NCBI RefSeq assembly: GCF_001651875.1
Contig: NZ_LNQB01000064.1
Location: 43,726 to 107,725 of the forward strand
Direction of reading: 5' to 3'
Length of the DNA stretch: 64,000 bases
Source of the DNA: Sinorhizobium saheli
GTDB lineage: Bacteria; Pseudomonadota; Alphaproteobacteria; Rhizobiales; Rhizobiaceae
Shown here: in pieces, positions 33,495-42,750 of the stretch
How the letters are laid out: each line of letters opens with the position of its first letter
How positions within the stretch are numbered: the stretch's first letter is position 1
The notes under the pieces: generated by a model
What the model was told of the DNA's origin: nothing
Seen by the model: the letters and a program-made list of their open reading frames with translations, nothing else
Database searches by the model: none
Position numbers and translations under genes: made by a program

Positions 33495-34946
33495 ATGGCA
33501 GATACCACCTATCCGGTCTATGGCGAGATTACCGGCCCGATCGTCCTGATCGGATTCGGGTCGATCGGCCACGGCACCCTGCCGCTGATCGAACGCCACT
33601 TCAAGTATGACAAGAGCCGTTTGATCGTGGTGGAGCCGCGCGAAGACACCAAGGATGCGGAAATCTTCGCGCGCCACGGCGTGCGCCACGTCCGCGAATA
33701 TGTGACCAAGGACAATTACAAGGAACTGCTGAAGCCGCTGCTGACCGAAGGCGGCGGCCAGGGCTTCTGCGTCAACCTTTCGGTCGACACCTCCTCGCTC
33801 GACATCATGAAGCTCTGCCGCAAGCTCGACGTGCTTTACATCGACACGGTCGTCGAGCCCTGGCTCGGCTTCTACTTCGACAAGGAAATGGACAGCGCCG
33901 AGCGCACGAATTATGCACTGCGCGAGACGGTCCGCCGGGAGAAGGAGAAGAACCCGGGCGGCACCACCGCGGTCTCGACCTGCGGCGCCAATCCGGGCAT
34001 GGTCTCCTGGTTCGTCAAGAAGGCGCTCCTGAACCTCGCCGACGATCTCGGCCTGAAATACGACGAGCCGCACCAGGACGACCGTGAAGGCTGGGCGAAG
34101 CTGATGAAGAAGGCCGGCGTCAAGGGCATCCACATCGCCGAACGCGACACCCAGCGCACCAAGCATCCGAAGCCGCTCAACGTCTTCTGGAACACCTGGT
34201 CGGTCGAAGGCTTCATCTCCGAAGGCCTGCAGCCGGCCGAGCTCGGCTGGGGCACCCATGAGGAGTGGATGCCGAAGAACGCCAAGAAGCACAAGAAGGG
34301 CTGCCAGGCGGCGATCTACCTCGAGCAGCCGGGCGCCAACACCCGCGTGCGCAGCTGGTGCCCGACGCCGGGCCCGCAATACGGCTTCCTCGTCACCCAC
34401 AACGAGTCGATCTCCATCGCCGACTTCTTCACCGTTCGCGACAAGAATGGCGAGGTCACTTATCGCCCGACCTGCCACTACGCCTATCATCCGGCCAACG
34501 ACGCCGTATTGTCGCTGCACGAGATGTTCGGCAACGGCGGCAATCCGCAACCGGTGCACCACGTCCTCGACGAGACCGAGCTGGAGGATGGCATCGACGA
34601 GCTCGGCGTACTGCTCTACGGCCATGCCAGGAACGCCTACTGGTACGGCTCGCGCCTGTCGGTCGAAGAAACGCGCCGCATCGCGCCCTATCAGAACGCC
34701 ACCGGCCTGCAGGTGACGAGCGCGGTGCTCGCCGGCATGGTCTGGGCGCTGGAAAATCCCAAGGCGGGCATCGTCGAGGCGGACGAGATGGACTACAGGC
34801 GCTGCCTCGAGGTCCAGCTTCCCTATCTCGGTCCGGTCGAGGGCCACTATACCGATTGGACGCCGCTCGACGGTCGCCCCGGTCTCTTCCCGGAAGACCT
34901 GGACACGAAGGATCCCTGGCAGTTCAGGAACATCCTCGTCCGCTAG
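33495..34946 (+). CDS. hss: Homospermidine synthase
   Basis: This 483-residue NAD-dependent enzyme makes sym-homospermidine, the main rhizobial polyamine, from putrescine. The N-terminal Rossmann motif is VLIGFGSIGHGTLPLIERHF. The conserved middle includes VSTCGANPGMVSWFVKKAL and the end HYTDWTPLDG. This is the bacterial form in the saccharopine dehydrogenase superfamily. The ATG at 33495 follows AGGAGACACGC. It has its own terminator and is cytosolic. Confidence 0.95.
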   Translation: MADTTYPVYGEITGPIVLIGFGSIGHGTLPLIERHFKYDKSRLIVVEPREDTKDAEIFARHGVRHVREYVTKDNYKELLKPLLTEGGGQGFCVNLSVDTSSLDIMKLCRKLDVLYIDTVVEPWLGFYFDKEMDSAERTNYALRETVRREKEKNPGGTTAVSTCGANPGMVSWFVKKALLNLADDLGLKYDEPHQDDREGWAKLMKKAGVKGIHIAERDTQRTKHPKPLNVFWNTWSVEGFISEGLQPAELGWGTHEEWMPKNAKKHKKGCQAAIYLEQPGANTRVRSWCPTPGPQYGFLVTHNESISIADFFTVRDKNGEVTYRPTCHYAYHPANDAVLSLHEMFGNGGNPQPVHHVLDETELEDGIDELGVLLYGHARNAYWYGSRLSVEETRRIAPYQNATGLQVTSAVLAGMVWALENPKAGIVEADEMDYRRCLEVQLPYLGPVEGHYTDWTPLDGRPGLFPEDLDTKDPWQFRNILVR

Positions 34947-34954
34947 CTTGATTG

Positions 34955-34985
34955 AGGCCCGGAGCGTCGCCGCTGCGGGCCTTTT
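34955..34985 (+). terminator. Intrinsic terminator of hss
   Basis: AGGCCCG (34955-34961) pairs with CGGGCCT (34976-34982), followed by TTTT, 8 bases after the stop. Confidence 0.85.
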
Positions 34986-35183
34986 CATTCGAGGCGGCGG
35001 TCGGCACTGTGTTGTCGCACTTGCGCTCAACCCAGGATCGCGGCATGGTCTCGCCCATGAGACGGGCCCGAATGCAGCGACCGCCCCGTGACAGCCGTGT
35101 CTTTTCGGTCGCACAGAGGCCGGTGCAGCACTTCGGATCGCTGCACAATTCTTAAACCGGTTCCGATTTAAGGGATTATGCAG

Positions 35184-35236
35184 TAGAGCGGGACGAGGAA
35201 AAGTGTGAAGCGGTTTTGCGTTCGCATCCCGCTCCA
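35184..35236. repeat. Mosaic repeat TAGAGCGGGACGAGG...CATCCCGCTC
   Basis: This 53-bp unit with arms GAGCGGGA and TCCCGCTC encloses AAAAGTGTGAAGCGGTTTTGCG. It stands in the leader of the lipoprotein gene. The rest of the gap from 34986 holds no gene. Confidence 0.7.
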
Positions 35237-35260
35237 ACTCGTGACGCGGGAGAAACGCCA

Positions 35261-35626
35261 ATGAAGCCATTCGCCACCCTTGCCCTCCTTGCCACCGGCG
35301 CAGCGCTTGCATCATGCCAGTCCTCGCCGAGGGAGATCCGGCCGGCGCCGCAGGCGATGGCGGCAGGCGTCGAGGGCTCGTGGGTCGATCCGAACGGCAT
35401 CGTTTCCACCTTTGCCGGCGGCACGTTCTCGACGCGGACCACCGACACCAACCAGTTGCTCGCCTCGGGCAGCTACACCAGCACCAGCCCGACGCTCGTC
35501 GAGATCAACATGACCTCGCTCGTCCGCAACACCCAATCGAGGGTCAATTGCGCGCTGGTGACGCCCAACCAGTTGAACTGCACCACCGATTCCGGCGCGC
35601 AGTTCTCCCTCGCGCGCCGCACCTGA
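35261..35626 (+). CDS. omp10: Omp10-type outer-membrane lipoprotein
   Basis: This 121-residue lipoprotein has a signal peptide with the lipobox LASC (Cys19). The mature part matches the Omp10/AprI-like beta-barrel inhibitor fold: [40 protein letters not shown] and a disulfide pair in [15 protein letters not shown]. It is expected in the outer membrane facing the periplasm or surface. The function is unclear; related Brucella proteins are immunogenic lipoproteins with protease-inhibitor-like domains. The start is the ATG at 35261 with GGGAG upstream. Confidence 0.9.
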   Translation: MKPFATLALLATGAALASCQSSPREIRPAPQAMAAGVEGSWVDPNGIVSTFAGGTFSTRTTDTNQLLASGSYTSTSPTLVEINMTSLVRNTQSRVNCALVTPNQLNCTTDSGAQFSLARRT

Positions 35627-35666
35627 GCCCGACCCGCTTTCGCAAAAGCCCCCGGCTCCGAACCGA

Positions 35667-35702
35667 CCCCCGACAATTGGACATCCGCTTTCGGGGGTTT
35701 TT
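35667..35702 (+). terminator. Intrinsic terminator of the omp10 gene
   Basis: CCCCCGA (35667-35673) pairs with TCGGGGG (35691-35697), followed by five T. Confidence 0.88.
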
Positions 35703-35925
35703 CATTTCTGAGCCGGCTTAACCTTAGTTGGAATCCGGCAAAGAAGACATGCGTTTACGGCTTGAAGTCGGCTCCGACTGGTGAAAACATCCGCCTCGGG
35801 AAAACCGCCTCGGCTGAGGAGGGAATGCCTTGGGTCATCGGATGGGATGGGTCGCAGCCGCTTCCGTTCCGCTCTGGTCAAGGGGTCAGCCATCGGCCGC
35901 AGCAACAGGCAAACAGGAGCACATC

Positions 35926-37806
35926 ATGGTCAGACATATGCGGACCGGCCTCGTCGCCGCTTCCTTCCTCGCTCTCTCGTCGGGCGCCGCCTTCGCCGAT
36001 TATGAACTGAACATCCTGCACATCAACGACCTGCACTCGCGCATCGAGTCGATCAACAAGTTCGATTCGACCTGCTCGGCCGAGGAGGAAGGCAAGAACG
36101 AGTGCTTCGGCGGCGTCGCGCGTCTGAAGACCCTGATCGACCAGAAGCGCCAGGAATTGACCGGCAAGAACGTGCTTCTGCTCAATGCAGGCGACAACTT
36201 CCAGGGCTCGCTGTTCTTCACGACCTACAAGGGCGCCGCCGAGGCGGAGTTCCTGAATCTCATGAAGTTCGACGCGATGACGGTCGGCAACCACGAGTTC
36301 GACGAGGCCGAGGACGGGCTTGCGAGCTTCCTCGACAAGGTCACCTTCCCGGTCGTCACCGCCAACGTGCTGCCGAGCCACAAGTCGAAGATCGGCGACC
36401 GCATCAAGCCGTCCATCGTCCTCGATGTCGGCGGCCAGAAGATCGGCATCGTCGGTGCGGTCGCCAACGACACGCCGGAGCTTTCCTCTCCGGGCCCGGA
36501 CATCCTGATCGGCGAGGACGTGGCGACGATCACCAGCGCCGTCGAGGAGCTCAAGAAGCAGGGCGTCGACAAGATCATCGCGCTCACCCACGTCGGCTAT
36601 CCGCGCGACCTCGCCGCGATCGCCAAGATCCCGGACGTCGATGTCGTGGTCGGCGGCCACTCGCACAGCCTGCTGTCGAACACCGACGAGAAGGCGGAAG
36701 GCCCCTACCCGACGATGGTCGACAACCCCGGCGGCTACAAGGTGCCGGTGGTCCAGGCCGGCTCCTACAGCAAATATCTCGGCGACATCGTCGTGACCTT
36801 CGACGACAAGGGTGTGGTGAAAGCCGCCAAGGGCGACCCGATCCTCGTCGATGCCTCGGTGAAGCCGGACGAGGCCGTCGTCGCCCGCATCAAGGAACTC
36901 GCCAAGCCGATCGAGGAGCTGCGCGCGAAGGTCGTCGCCAAGACGGAAGCGCCGATCGACGGGTCCCGTGAGAATTGCCGGGCGAAGGAATGCGAGATGG
37001 GCAGCCTCGTCGCCGACGCCATGCTCGACCGCGTCAAGGGCCAGGGCGTGACGATCGCCATCACCAATGGCGGCGGCCTCAGGGCCTCGATCGACGCCGG
37101 CGACGTGACGATGGGCGAAGTGATCACCGTGCTGCCGTTCCAGAACACCGTCGCGACCTTCCAGCTGAAGGGCGCCGACATTCGCGCGGCCCTGGAGAAC
37201 GGCGTGAGCCAGGTCGAGGAAGGCGGCGGGCGCTTCCCGCAGGTGGCCGGTCTCAAATTCTCCTTCGATCGCTCGAAGCCCGCCGGCAGCCGGCTTGTGT
37301 CGGTGGAAGTGAAGGAGGGTGATGCCTTCAAGCCGCTCGATCCGGAAAAGACCTATTCGCTCGTCAGCAACAATTTCATGCGCGGCGGCGGCGACGGCTA
37401 CGCCGTCTTCAAGTCAAAGGGCGAGAACGCCTATGACTACGGCCCCGGCCTGGAAACCGTGCTGGCCGACTATCTCGCCGCTCATCAACCTTTCAAGCCC
37501 TATACGGACGGCCGCATCTCCGAGGTCGCCGCTGCCGCCGGCACAGCCGCATCCGAACCGGCTGCGGAGGCCAAGCCGGCCGAAGCCGCCGCCAGCCCTG
37601 CACCCGCTGCCCAGCCGTCGCCCGAGGCCGGAGCGGCCGCCGCCGGCCCGCAGAAGCACGTCGTCGCGCGCGGCGATACGCTCTGGGATCTCGCCGAGTC
37701 CTTCTACGGTGACGGCGCCGAGTGGAAGAAGATCGCCGCGGCCAACGGCGATCCGGAGCCGCGGGCGCTGCATGTCGGCCGGGAACTGGAAATTCCGGCC
37801 AAGTAA
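35926..37806 (+). CDS. Periplasmic 5'-nucleotidase with C-terminal LysM domain
   Basis: This 626-residue protein has a signal peptide (about 1-25, ending AAFA-DY) and a metallophosphatase domain with LNILHINDLHSR, LLNAGDNFQGS, VGNHEFDEAED and VVGGHSHSLL. A 5'-nucleotidase C-terminal domain follows with TNGGGLRASIDAGDV. After an Ala/Pro-rich linker (about 534-575) it ends in a LysM peptidoglycan-binding domain (577-626; VARGDTLWDLAESFYGD, LHVGRELEIP). Family members such as UshA hydrolyse extracellular nucleotides and UDP-sugars and lack LysM. The tail should tether the enzyme to the cell wall. AGGAG lies 7 bases before the ATG. Confidence 0.92.
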   Translation: MVRHMRTGLVAASFLALSSGAAFADYELNILHINDLHSRIESINKFDSTCSAEEEGKNECFGGVARLKTLIDQKRQELTGKNVLLLNAGDNFQGSLFFTTYKGAAEAEFLNLMKFDAMTVGNHEFDEAEDGLASFLDKVTFPVVTANVLPSHKSKIGDRIKPSIVLDVGGQKIGIVGAVANDTPELSSPGPDILIGEDVATITSAVEELKKQGVDKIIALTHVGYPRDLAAIAKIPDVDVVVGGHSHSLLSNTDEKAEGPYPTMVDNPGGYKVPVVQAGSYSKYLGDIVVTFDDKGVVKAAKGDPILVDASVKPDEAVVARIKELAKPIEELRAKVVAKTEAPIDGSRENCRAKECEMGSLVADAMLDRVKGQGVTIAITNGGGLRASIDAGDVTMGEVITVLPFQNTVATFQLKGADIRAALENGVSQVEEGGGRFPQVAGLKFSFDRSKPAGSRLVSVEVKEGDAFKPLDPEKTYSLVSNNFMRGGGDGYAVFKSKGENAYDYGPGLETVLADYLAAHQPFKPYTDGRISEVAAAAGTAASEPAAEAKPAEAAASPAPAAQPSPEAGAAAAGPQKHVVARGDTLWDLAESFYGDGAEWKKIAAANGDPEPRALHVGRELEIPAK

Positions 37807-37828
37807 GACAATTTGCCTTGTGGCAAAG

Positions 37829-37864
37829 GCCGGCGCGGGCTTTCCCGTGCCGGCTTTTCTTTTT
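37829..37864 (+). terminator. Intrinsic terminator of the 5'-nucleotidase gene
   Basis: GCCGGCGCGGG (37829-37839) pairs with CCCGTGCCGGC (37844-37854) with one G-T pair, followed by a T-rich tract. Confidence 0.9.
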
Positions 37865-37906
37865 AGAAGAGTTTGAAAACAGAGGCGCGCCGGACATATA
37901 GCATCT

Positions 37907-38002
37907 GGAGCGGCGCTCACATGCATGCGCGCCACCGCTATCTGTTTGTTTTTACCGCATTCGTGCGACGTCAGGTGAAACCGCCTGACGGCAAAATGCT
38001 CT
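37907..38002. repeat. TCAGGTGA-type mosaic element, full copy, in the hemH leader
   Basis: Read inverted, this is the element seen at 44255, 61168 and 63347: GAGCATTTTGC, an inner palindrome around TCAGG..CCTGA, CGTCGCAC, AAACAAACAG, and an outer GCGCGC palindrome. It ends 12 bases before the hemH start, so most of the hemH leader or promoter region is repeat. Confidence 0.75.
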
Positions 38003-38014
38003 GTGAGGAAGACG

Positions 38015-39049
38015 ATGACAGACATAGTTGCGGAACCGACCGCCGCTCACCCGCCCGTGAAGTCGGGAAAGGTCGGCGTATTGCTGGTGAATCTCGGCAC
38101 GCCGGACGGCACGGATTTCACGTCGATGCGGCGCTACCTGAAGGAATTCCTGAGCGACCGGCGGGTCATCGAATGGTCGCGCCTCTTCTGGTATCCGATC
38201 CTCTACGGCATCGTCCTCAACACCCGCCCGCGCAAGGTCGGCAAGGCCTACGAGCTGATCTGGAACAGGGAACTCGGCGAGAGCTGGCTCAGGACCTACA
38301 CGCGCAACCAGGCGGCGCTGATGGCCGGCGCCTTCGGCAGCCGGCCGCAGGTCGTCGTCGACTGGGCCATGCGCTACGGCCAGCCGTCGATCGGTTCGCG
38401 GCTGGAGGCGTTGCAGAAAGCCGGATGCGAGCGCATTCTCGTTTTCCCGCTCTATCCGCAATACGCGGCAGCGACCACGGCGACTGTCAACGACAAGGCA
38501 TTCGAGTCGCTCCTGAAGATGCGCTGGCAGCCGGCGCTGAGAACGGTGCCGCCCTATCACGACGACCCGGTCTATATCGACGCGCTGGCGCTGTCGATCA
38601 ACAAGCATCTTGCGACACTGGACTGGGAACCGGAACTCGTCCTCGCCTCCTTCCACGGCATCCCGAAGAGCTATTTCGAGAAAGGCGACCCCTATTACTG
38701 CCAGTGCCAGAAGACCGCTCGGCTGCTGCGCGAAAGGCTCGGCTGGCCCAAGGAAAGGCTGCAGGTCACCTTCCAGTCGCGCTTCGGCCCGGAGGAATGG
38801 CTGCAGCCCTATACCGACGCGACCGTCGAGAGGCTCGCCAAAGACGGCGTCAAGCGCATCGCCGTCATCAATCCGGGCTTCGTCTCCGACTGTCTGGAGA
38901 CGCTCGAGGAGATCGCCGGCCAGGCAGCCGAAAGCTTCCTCCACAATGGCGGCGAGAAATTCGCGCACATCCCCTGCCTGAACGACAGCCCCGAGGGGAT
39001 GGCGGTTCTCAACCACGTCGTGCGCCGCGAACTCGAGGGGTGGCTCTGA
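38015..39049 (+). CDS. hemH: Ferrochelatase
   Basis: This 344-residue enzyme inserts ferrous iron into protoporphyrin IX, the last step of haem synthesis. It shows VGVLLVNLGTPDG at the N-terminus, the catalytic His214 in SFHGIPKSY, the porphyrin-binding tract with QSRFGPEEWLQPYT, and NPGFVSDCLETLEEI with the metal-site glutamates. Cysteines in YYCQCQKT are outside the core. The start at 38015 has GAGGAAG upstream; the GTG at 38003 is a weaker option. It is a peripheral protein of the inner membrane. Confidence 0.96.
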   Translation: MTDIVAEPTAAHPPVKSGKVGVLLVNLGTPDGTDFTSMRRYLKEFLSDRRVIEWSRLFWYPILYGIVLNTRPRKVGKAYELIWNRELGESWLRTYTRNQAALMAGAFGSRPQVVVDWAMRYGQPSIGSRLEALQKAGCERILVFPLYPQYAAATTATVNDKAFESLLKMRWQPALRTVPPYHDDPVYIDALALSINKHLATLDWEPELVLASFHGIPKSYFEKGDPYYCQCQKTARLLRERLGWPKERLQVTFQSRFGPEEWLQPYTDATVERLAKDGVKRIAVINPGFVSDCLETLEEIAGQAAESFLHNGGEKFAHIPCLNDSPEGMAVLNHVVRRELEGWL

Positions 39050-39098
39050 CGCAAGCCGTGCGGCCGCGACCTCCCGTCGGCGCCGGGAGCCCCAAACC

Positions 39099-40988
39099 CT
39101 ATACAGCCTGCTTGACGGCGGCTGCCTCCGCGTCGAGCGCGTGCACGAGAATGCGATTGCGGCCCTGCATCTTGGCATCGTAGAGCGCGGCATCGGCCAT
39201 CGACAGCAGGCGACTGGGTTCCGCCTGCAGCGCCTGCCCGACCGCGCAGGATATGCCGATGCTCGCGGTCACCCGTTCGAATTCGCTTTGTGAATGAGCG
39301 ATCTGTTCCTTCTCGAGCAGGCGCGCGAATTGCTCGGCGACGACGACGGCTCCCTTTTCGCTCGTTTCCGGGAGCAGAACGACGAACTCCTCGCCGCCAT
39401 AGCGGGCGACGATGTCCACCGGCCGCTTCGCCGACTGGAGCAGGCATTTGCTCACCAGGCGCAGGCATTGATCGCCGGCCGGATGCCCGTAGGTGTCGTT
39501 ATAGGCCTTGAACCGGTCGATATCGATCATCAGGAGGCTGAGCGGCGCATCGTTCCTCGCGCACTTCTGAGCCTCGCGCAGGAAGGCTTCGTCAAAGGCG
39601 CGGCGATTGACGATGCCGGTCAGGCCATCCGTTTCCGCCAGGTTCCGCAGCCGTTCCGCCGATGTCCGCAGGGCGATCTCGGCCTTCTTCATCGCCGTGA
39701 TGTCCGACACGACGACCATCGCGGTTCCGCCGGCCGCCAGCCGCGTCCTGATGCTGCGCCAATCTCCGCTGTGAAGCTGAATCTCCTCGTCCTTGTTGAT
39801 ATGCAGCGTCGCGCCGGCGGCCGCGATCCAATCTTCCACCGCTTCGTGGTCGATATCCAGGCGCTCGCGCGTTTCGGCGACACGACGCAGGATGTCGCTG
39901 ATATGCGCGCCGACCACCCGGGCGTCTCCGGACAAGGGAAAGGCGTTGCGGTACTGCTCGTTGCAGAAGAGCAGATAGCCTTCCTTGTCGAACATGGCGA
40001 AGCCGTCGGACATTCCCGCCATCGCATGCGACAGCAGGGTCTTGCTGTCCCTGAGTTCCCGTTCCAGCGCGCTGCGTTCCGTAATATCCCGGGTGACCCC
40101 CGCAAGCCCGATCACCCGGCCTTCCTTGTCCCTCAAGGGAACCTTGGAGGCGAGCAGGTCCCTGCCCTCGATATGCTCGAGCGAATCGATCAAGGGGACG
40201 CCCGTCCGCATCACCTCCTGCTCGCTGTGATACAGTTCCTCGGCGAGCCGTCTCGGATTGAGATCGAAATCCGACAGGCCCAGCATGTCTGCCGTCGACC
40301 TGAAGCGGTAGAGACGGCTCATGTTCTCGTTGACGGTGATGAAGCGGCTGTCCCTGTCCTTGACGTAGAGATAGTCGGGCGACTGCGAGAATGCCGTCTC
40401 CAGTATCCGGCGATCGAGCTCCAGATGGCGCGTTTTCAATATGATCAGGCCACAGACCATGGTCGCGGCGCAGTTCATCGCCGCCGTGGGCAGCCCGGCC
40501 GCAGCCCGCGCCTGGACTTTCGACAGCGTGGGCAGTGCCGCGCCCAACACGATCACGACGCAGCCGACCGCGGCTGCGAGAAGTACGATGTGCAGGAGTG
40601 ACGGAGAATTCTTCTTCACGAAGGAATGGGCCGTGAGTCCGACGCCCGCCATGACGACGATCGCCAGGAGGCCGTCGACTGCGGCAACACCGCCGATCGT
40701 CATGCGGAATATGGCGGCGAGCGACGCGGCTACGCCTGCCGCCACCGGCCCGCCGAACATGCCGGCGAGCGCGAGCGGCGCAAAGCGCAGGTCGACATAG
40801 ACGCCGGGACTGAGCGCCACGGCCAGCGCCATCGAGCCGATCGCCGCACCGCCGGCCATGAGGCCTAGGAGAATCTTTTTATGCCCGGCGAACAGCCGCT
40901 GGAACCAGATCGAGATATGCGCCCAAACCGATATCGCCAAACCTACAAATGCAAGGTTGCCAACAAACTGCCCCCAGATGCCATTCAT
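39099..40988 (-). CDS. Membrane diguanylate cyclase (5TM sensor, two PAS, GGDEF)
   Basis: This 629-residue protein has six or so hydrophobic helices in the first 190 residues, resembling the 5TM LytS/YhcK-type sensor (SPGVYVDLRFAPLALAGMFGG). The helices are followed by two PAS domains (about 200-320, with YLYVKDRDSRFITVNENMSR, and 335-450) and a C-terminal GGDEF domain with ETDGLTGIVNRRAFDEAF, IDIDRFKAYNDTYGH and ARYGGEEFVVLLPE. It would make cyclic di-GMP in response to a membrane or redox signal. It is convergent with hemH. The ribosome binding site is poor and the start could be 41012. Confidence 0.88.
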   Translation of the reverse strand: MNGIWGQFVGNLAFVGLAISVWAHISIWFQRLFAGHKKILLGLMAGGAAIGSMALAVALSPGVYVDLRFAPLALAGMFGGPVAAGVAASLAAIFRMTIGGVAAVDGLLAIVVMAGVGLTAHSFVKKNSPSLLHIVLLAAAVGCVVIVLGAALPTLSKVQARAAAGLPTAAMNCAATMVCGLIILKTRHLELDRRILETAFSQSPDYLYVKDRDSRFITVNENMSRLYRFRSTADMLGLSDFDLNPRRLAEELYHSEQEVMRTGVPLIDSLEHIEGRDLLASKVPLRDKEGRVIGLAGVTRDITERSALERELRDSKTLLSHAMAGMSDGFAMFDKEGYLLFCNEQYRNAFPLSGDARVVGAHISDILRRVAETRERLDIDHEAVEDWIAAAGATLHINKDEEIQLHSGDWRSIRTRLAAGGTAMVVVSDITAMKKAEIALRTSAERLRNLAETDGLTGIVNRRAFDEAFLREAQKCARNDAPLSLLMIDIDRFKAYNDTYGHPAGDQCLRLVSKCLLQSAKRPVDIVARYGGEEFVVLLPETSEKGAVVVAEQFARLLEKEQIAHSQSEFERVTASIGISCAVGQALQAEPSRLLSMADAALYDAKMQGRNRILVHALDAEAAAVKQAV

Positions 40989-41195
40989 CACGCTGCATCG
41001 GCCTTCTAACACGTACAGAAAGCCGATTTTATCCGAGAACTGGTTTGAGCTTTCTTAAACCCGGGCCGGTCGGACGCTTTCGTCGCGCTACGGCGATGTC
41101 CCGCCGCCGCTTGCAATATTCCGGCGAATCGCCACCTGATATTGAGGCGCGCTCCAAAGGAGTTGCAAAACGGGGGAGGACAGGGCTTGGGCGGC

Positions 41196-42176
41196 ATGGA
41201 TATCGCGGTCATTGCATTCGTCGTTCTGGTGATCCTTGTGCTCTTTGCCGGGATCAAGACGGTGCCGCAGGGCTATCGCTACACGATCGAGCGGTTCGGC
41301 CGCTACACGCGGACGATGGAGCCGGGGCTGAACATCATCATTCCCTTCATCGATCGCATCGGCGCGAAGATGAGCGTGATGGAGCAGGTCCTCGACGTGC
41401 CGACCCAGGAGGTCATCACCAAGGACAATGCCAGCGTTGCGGCGGACGCCGTAGCCTTCTACCAGGTACTGAACGCCGCGCAGGCCGCTTATCAGGTCGC
41501 CAATCTCGAAAACGCCCTCCTCAACCTGACGATGACGAATATCCGTTCCGTCATGGGGTCGATGGACCTCGACGAACTGCTGTCGAACCGCGACACGATC
41601 AACGACCGGCTGCTCCATGTGGTCGACGAGGCCGCCAGCCCATGGGGCGTCAAGATCACCCGCGTCGAGATCAAGGACATCGCCCCGCCGAAGGACCTCG
41701 TCGACGCGATGGCCCGGCAGATGAAGGCGGAACGCGAGAAGCGCGCGCAGGTGCTCGAGGCCGAAGGCGCCCGGAACGCGCAGATCCTGCGCGCCGAAGG
41801 TGCCAAGCAGTCGGCGATCCTGCAGGCGGAGGGCCAGCGCGAGGCCGCCTATCGCGAGGCGGAAGCACGCGAACGGCTCGCCGAAGCGGAGGCCAAGGCG
41901 ACCCGCATGGTGTCCGAGGCGATTGCCGCCGGCGACGTCCAGGCGATCAATTATTTCGTCGCGCAGAAATACACCGAGGCGCTCGCGTCCATCGGCACGG
42001 CGAACAACCAGAAGATCGTGCTGATGCCGATGGAAGCCTCCTCGCTGATCGGCTCGCTCGGCGGCATCGGCGCCATCGCGAAAGAGGTCTTCGGCGACGG
42101 CCAGGCGCCGGCCGCCTCGCGCCCGCGCCAATCGACGCCGCGCACGGGGCCTTCCGGTCCTTCGGAAACCGCCTGA
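41196..42176 (+). CDS. qmcA: SPFH/band-7 (stomatin-like) membrane protein
   Basis: This 326-residue protein has one N-terminal transmembrane helix (3-21), an SPFH domain ([20 protein letters not shown] through [14 protein letters not shown]) and a coiled coil with repeated [24 protein letters not shown] units. It is the QmcA/stomatin type, which forms large cages in the inner membrane with an NfeD partner, encoded 10 bases downstream. The ATG at 41196 lies 17 bases from the GGGGGAGGA tract, so a TTG at 41187 may be the true start. Confidence 0.9.
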   Translation: MDIAVIAFVVLVILVLFAGIKTVPQGYRYTIERFGRYTRTMEPGLNIIIPFIDRIGAKMSVMEQVLDVPTQEVITKDNASVAADAVAFYQVLNAAQAAYQVANLENALLNLTMTNIRSVMGSMDLDELLSNRDTINDRLLHVVDEAASPWGVKITRVEIKDIAPPKDLVDAMARQMKAEREKRAQVLEAEGARNAQILRAEGAKQSAILQAEGQREAAYREAEARERLAEAEAKATRMVSEAIAAGDVQAINYFVAQKYTEALASIGTANNQKIVLMPMEASSLIGSLGGIGAIAKEVFGDGQAPAASRPRQSTPRTGPSGPSETA

Positions 42177-42186
42177 GGTTCGCGGC

Positions 42187-42642
42187 ATGATCGCACGCAT
42201 CGCCCTCGAACTCGGCCCCTGGAGCTGGTGGATCCTGGGCCTTCTGCTGCTCGCCGCGGAGCTGATGCTGCCCGGCGTTTTCCTAGTATGGATCGGCTTC
42301 GCAGCGCTCGCGACCGGCAGCCTTTCCCTTCTTCTCTGGGACACGGCATTCTGGGTCTGGGAAGTCCAGCTCATCGTCTTCGCGCTGCATTCGGTCTTCG
42401 CCGTGCTGATCGGGCGGCGCTTCGTTTCCTCCGGCGCCGAGAGCGACGAGCCGCTGCTCAACAAACGCAGCGAAAGCCTCGTCGGCCGCACGGCGGTTCT
42501 CGAACAGCCGATCGCGCAGGGCCGGGGACGCGTGCGCCTCGACGACACCACCTGGTCCGTCGAAGGGCCGGACCTTCCCGCCGGCACCCGCGTGCGCATC
42601 GTCGCCAGCAGCGGCCGGCTCTTGACCGTTGAGCCCGCCTGA
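42187..42642 (+). CDS. nfeD: NfeD family membrane protein
   Basis: This 151-residue NfeD1b-type protein has two to three N-terminal helices (WSWWILGLLLLAAELMLPG, then LSLLLWDTAFWVW and VQLIVFALHSVFAVLIG) and a C-terminal OB-fold with SLVGRTAVLEQPIAQG and GTRVRIVASSGRLLTVEP. It pairs with the stomatin-like protein upstream in a two-gene operon and supports membrane quality control. Confidence 0.9.
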   Translation: MIARIALELGPWSWWILGLLLLAAELMLPGVFLVWIGFAALATGSLSLLLWDTAFWVWEVQLIVFALHSVFAVLIGRRFVSSGAESDEPLLNKRSESLVGRTAVLEQPIAQGRGRVRLDDTTWSVEGPDLPAGTRVRIVASSGRLLTVEPA

Positions 42643-42750
42643 CGACGCTGGCACATTCCGCCGCGCTGATTTCCCTTCAGAAACGATTGCTTAACCACGT
42701 GCCTTTACGATTGCGAAAGGATTGCAATCAGCTTCGCGGACAGACGGCAT

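Noticed and set aside
42688..42705. CtrA box near TTAACCACGTG
   Set aside because: Only one TTAACC half is present; the second TTAA at the 7-base spacing is missing.
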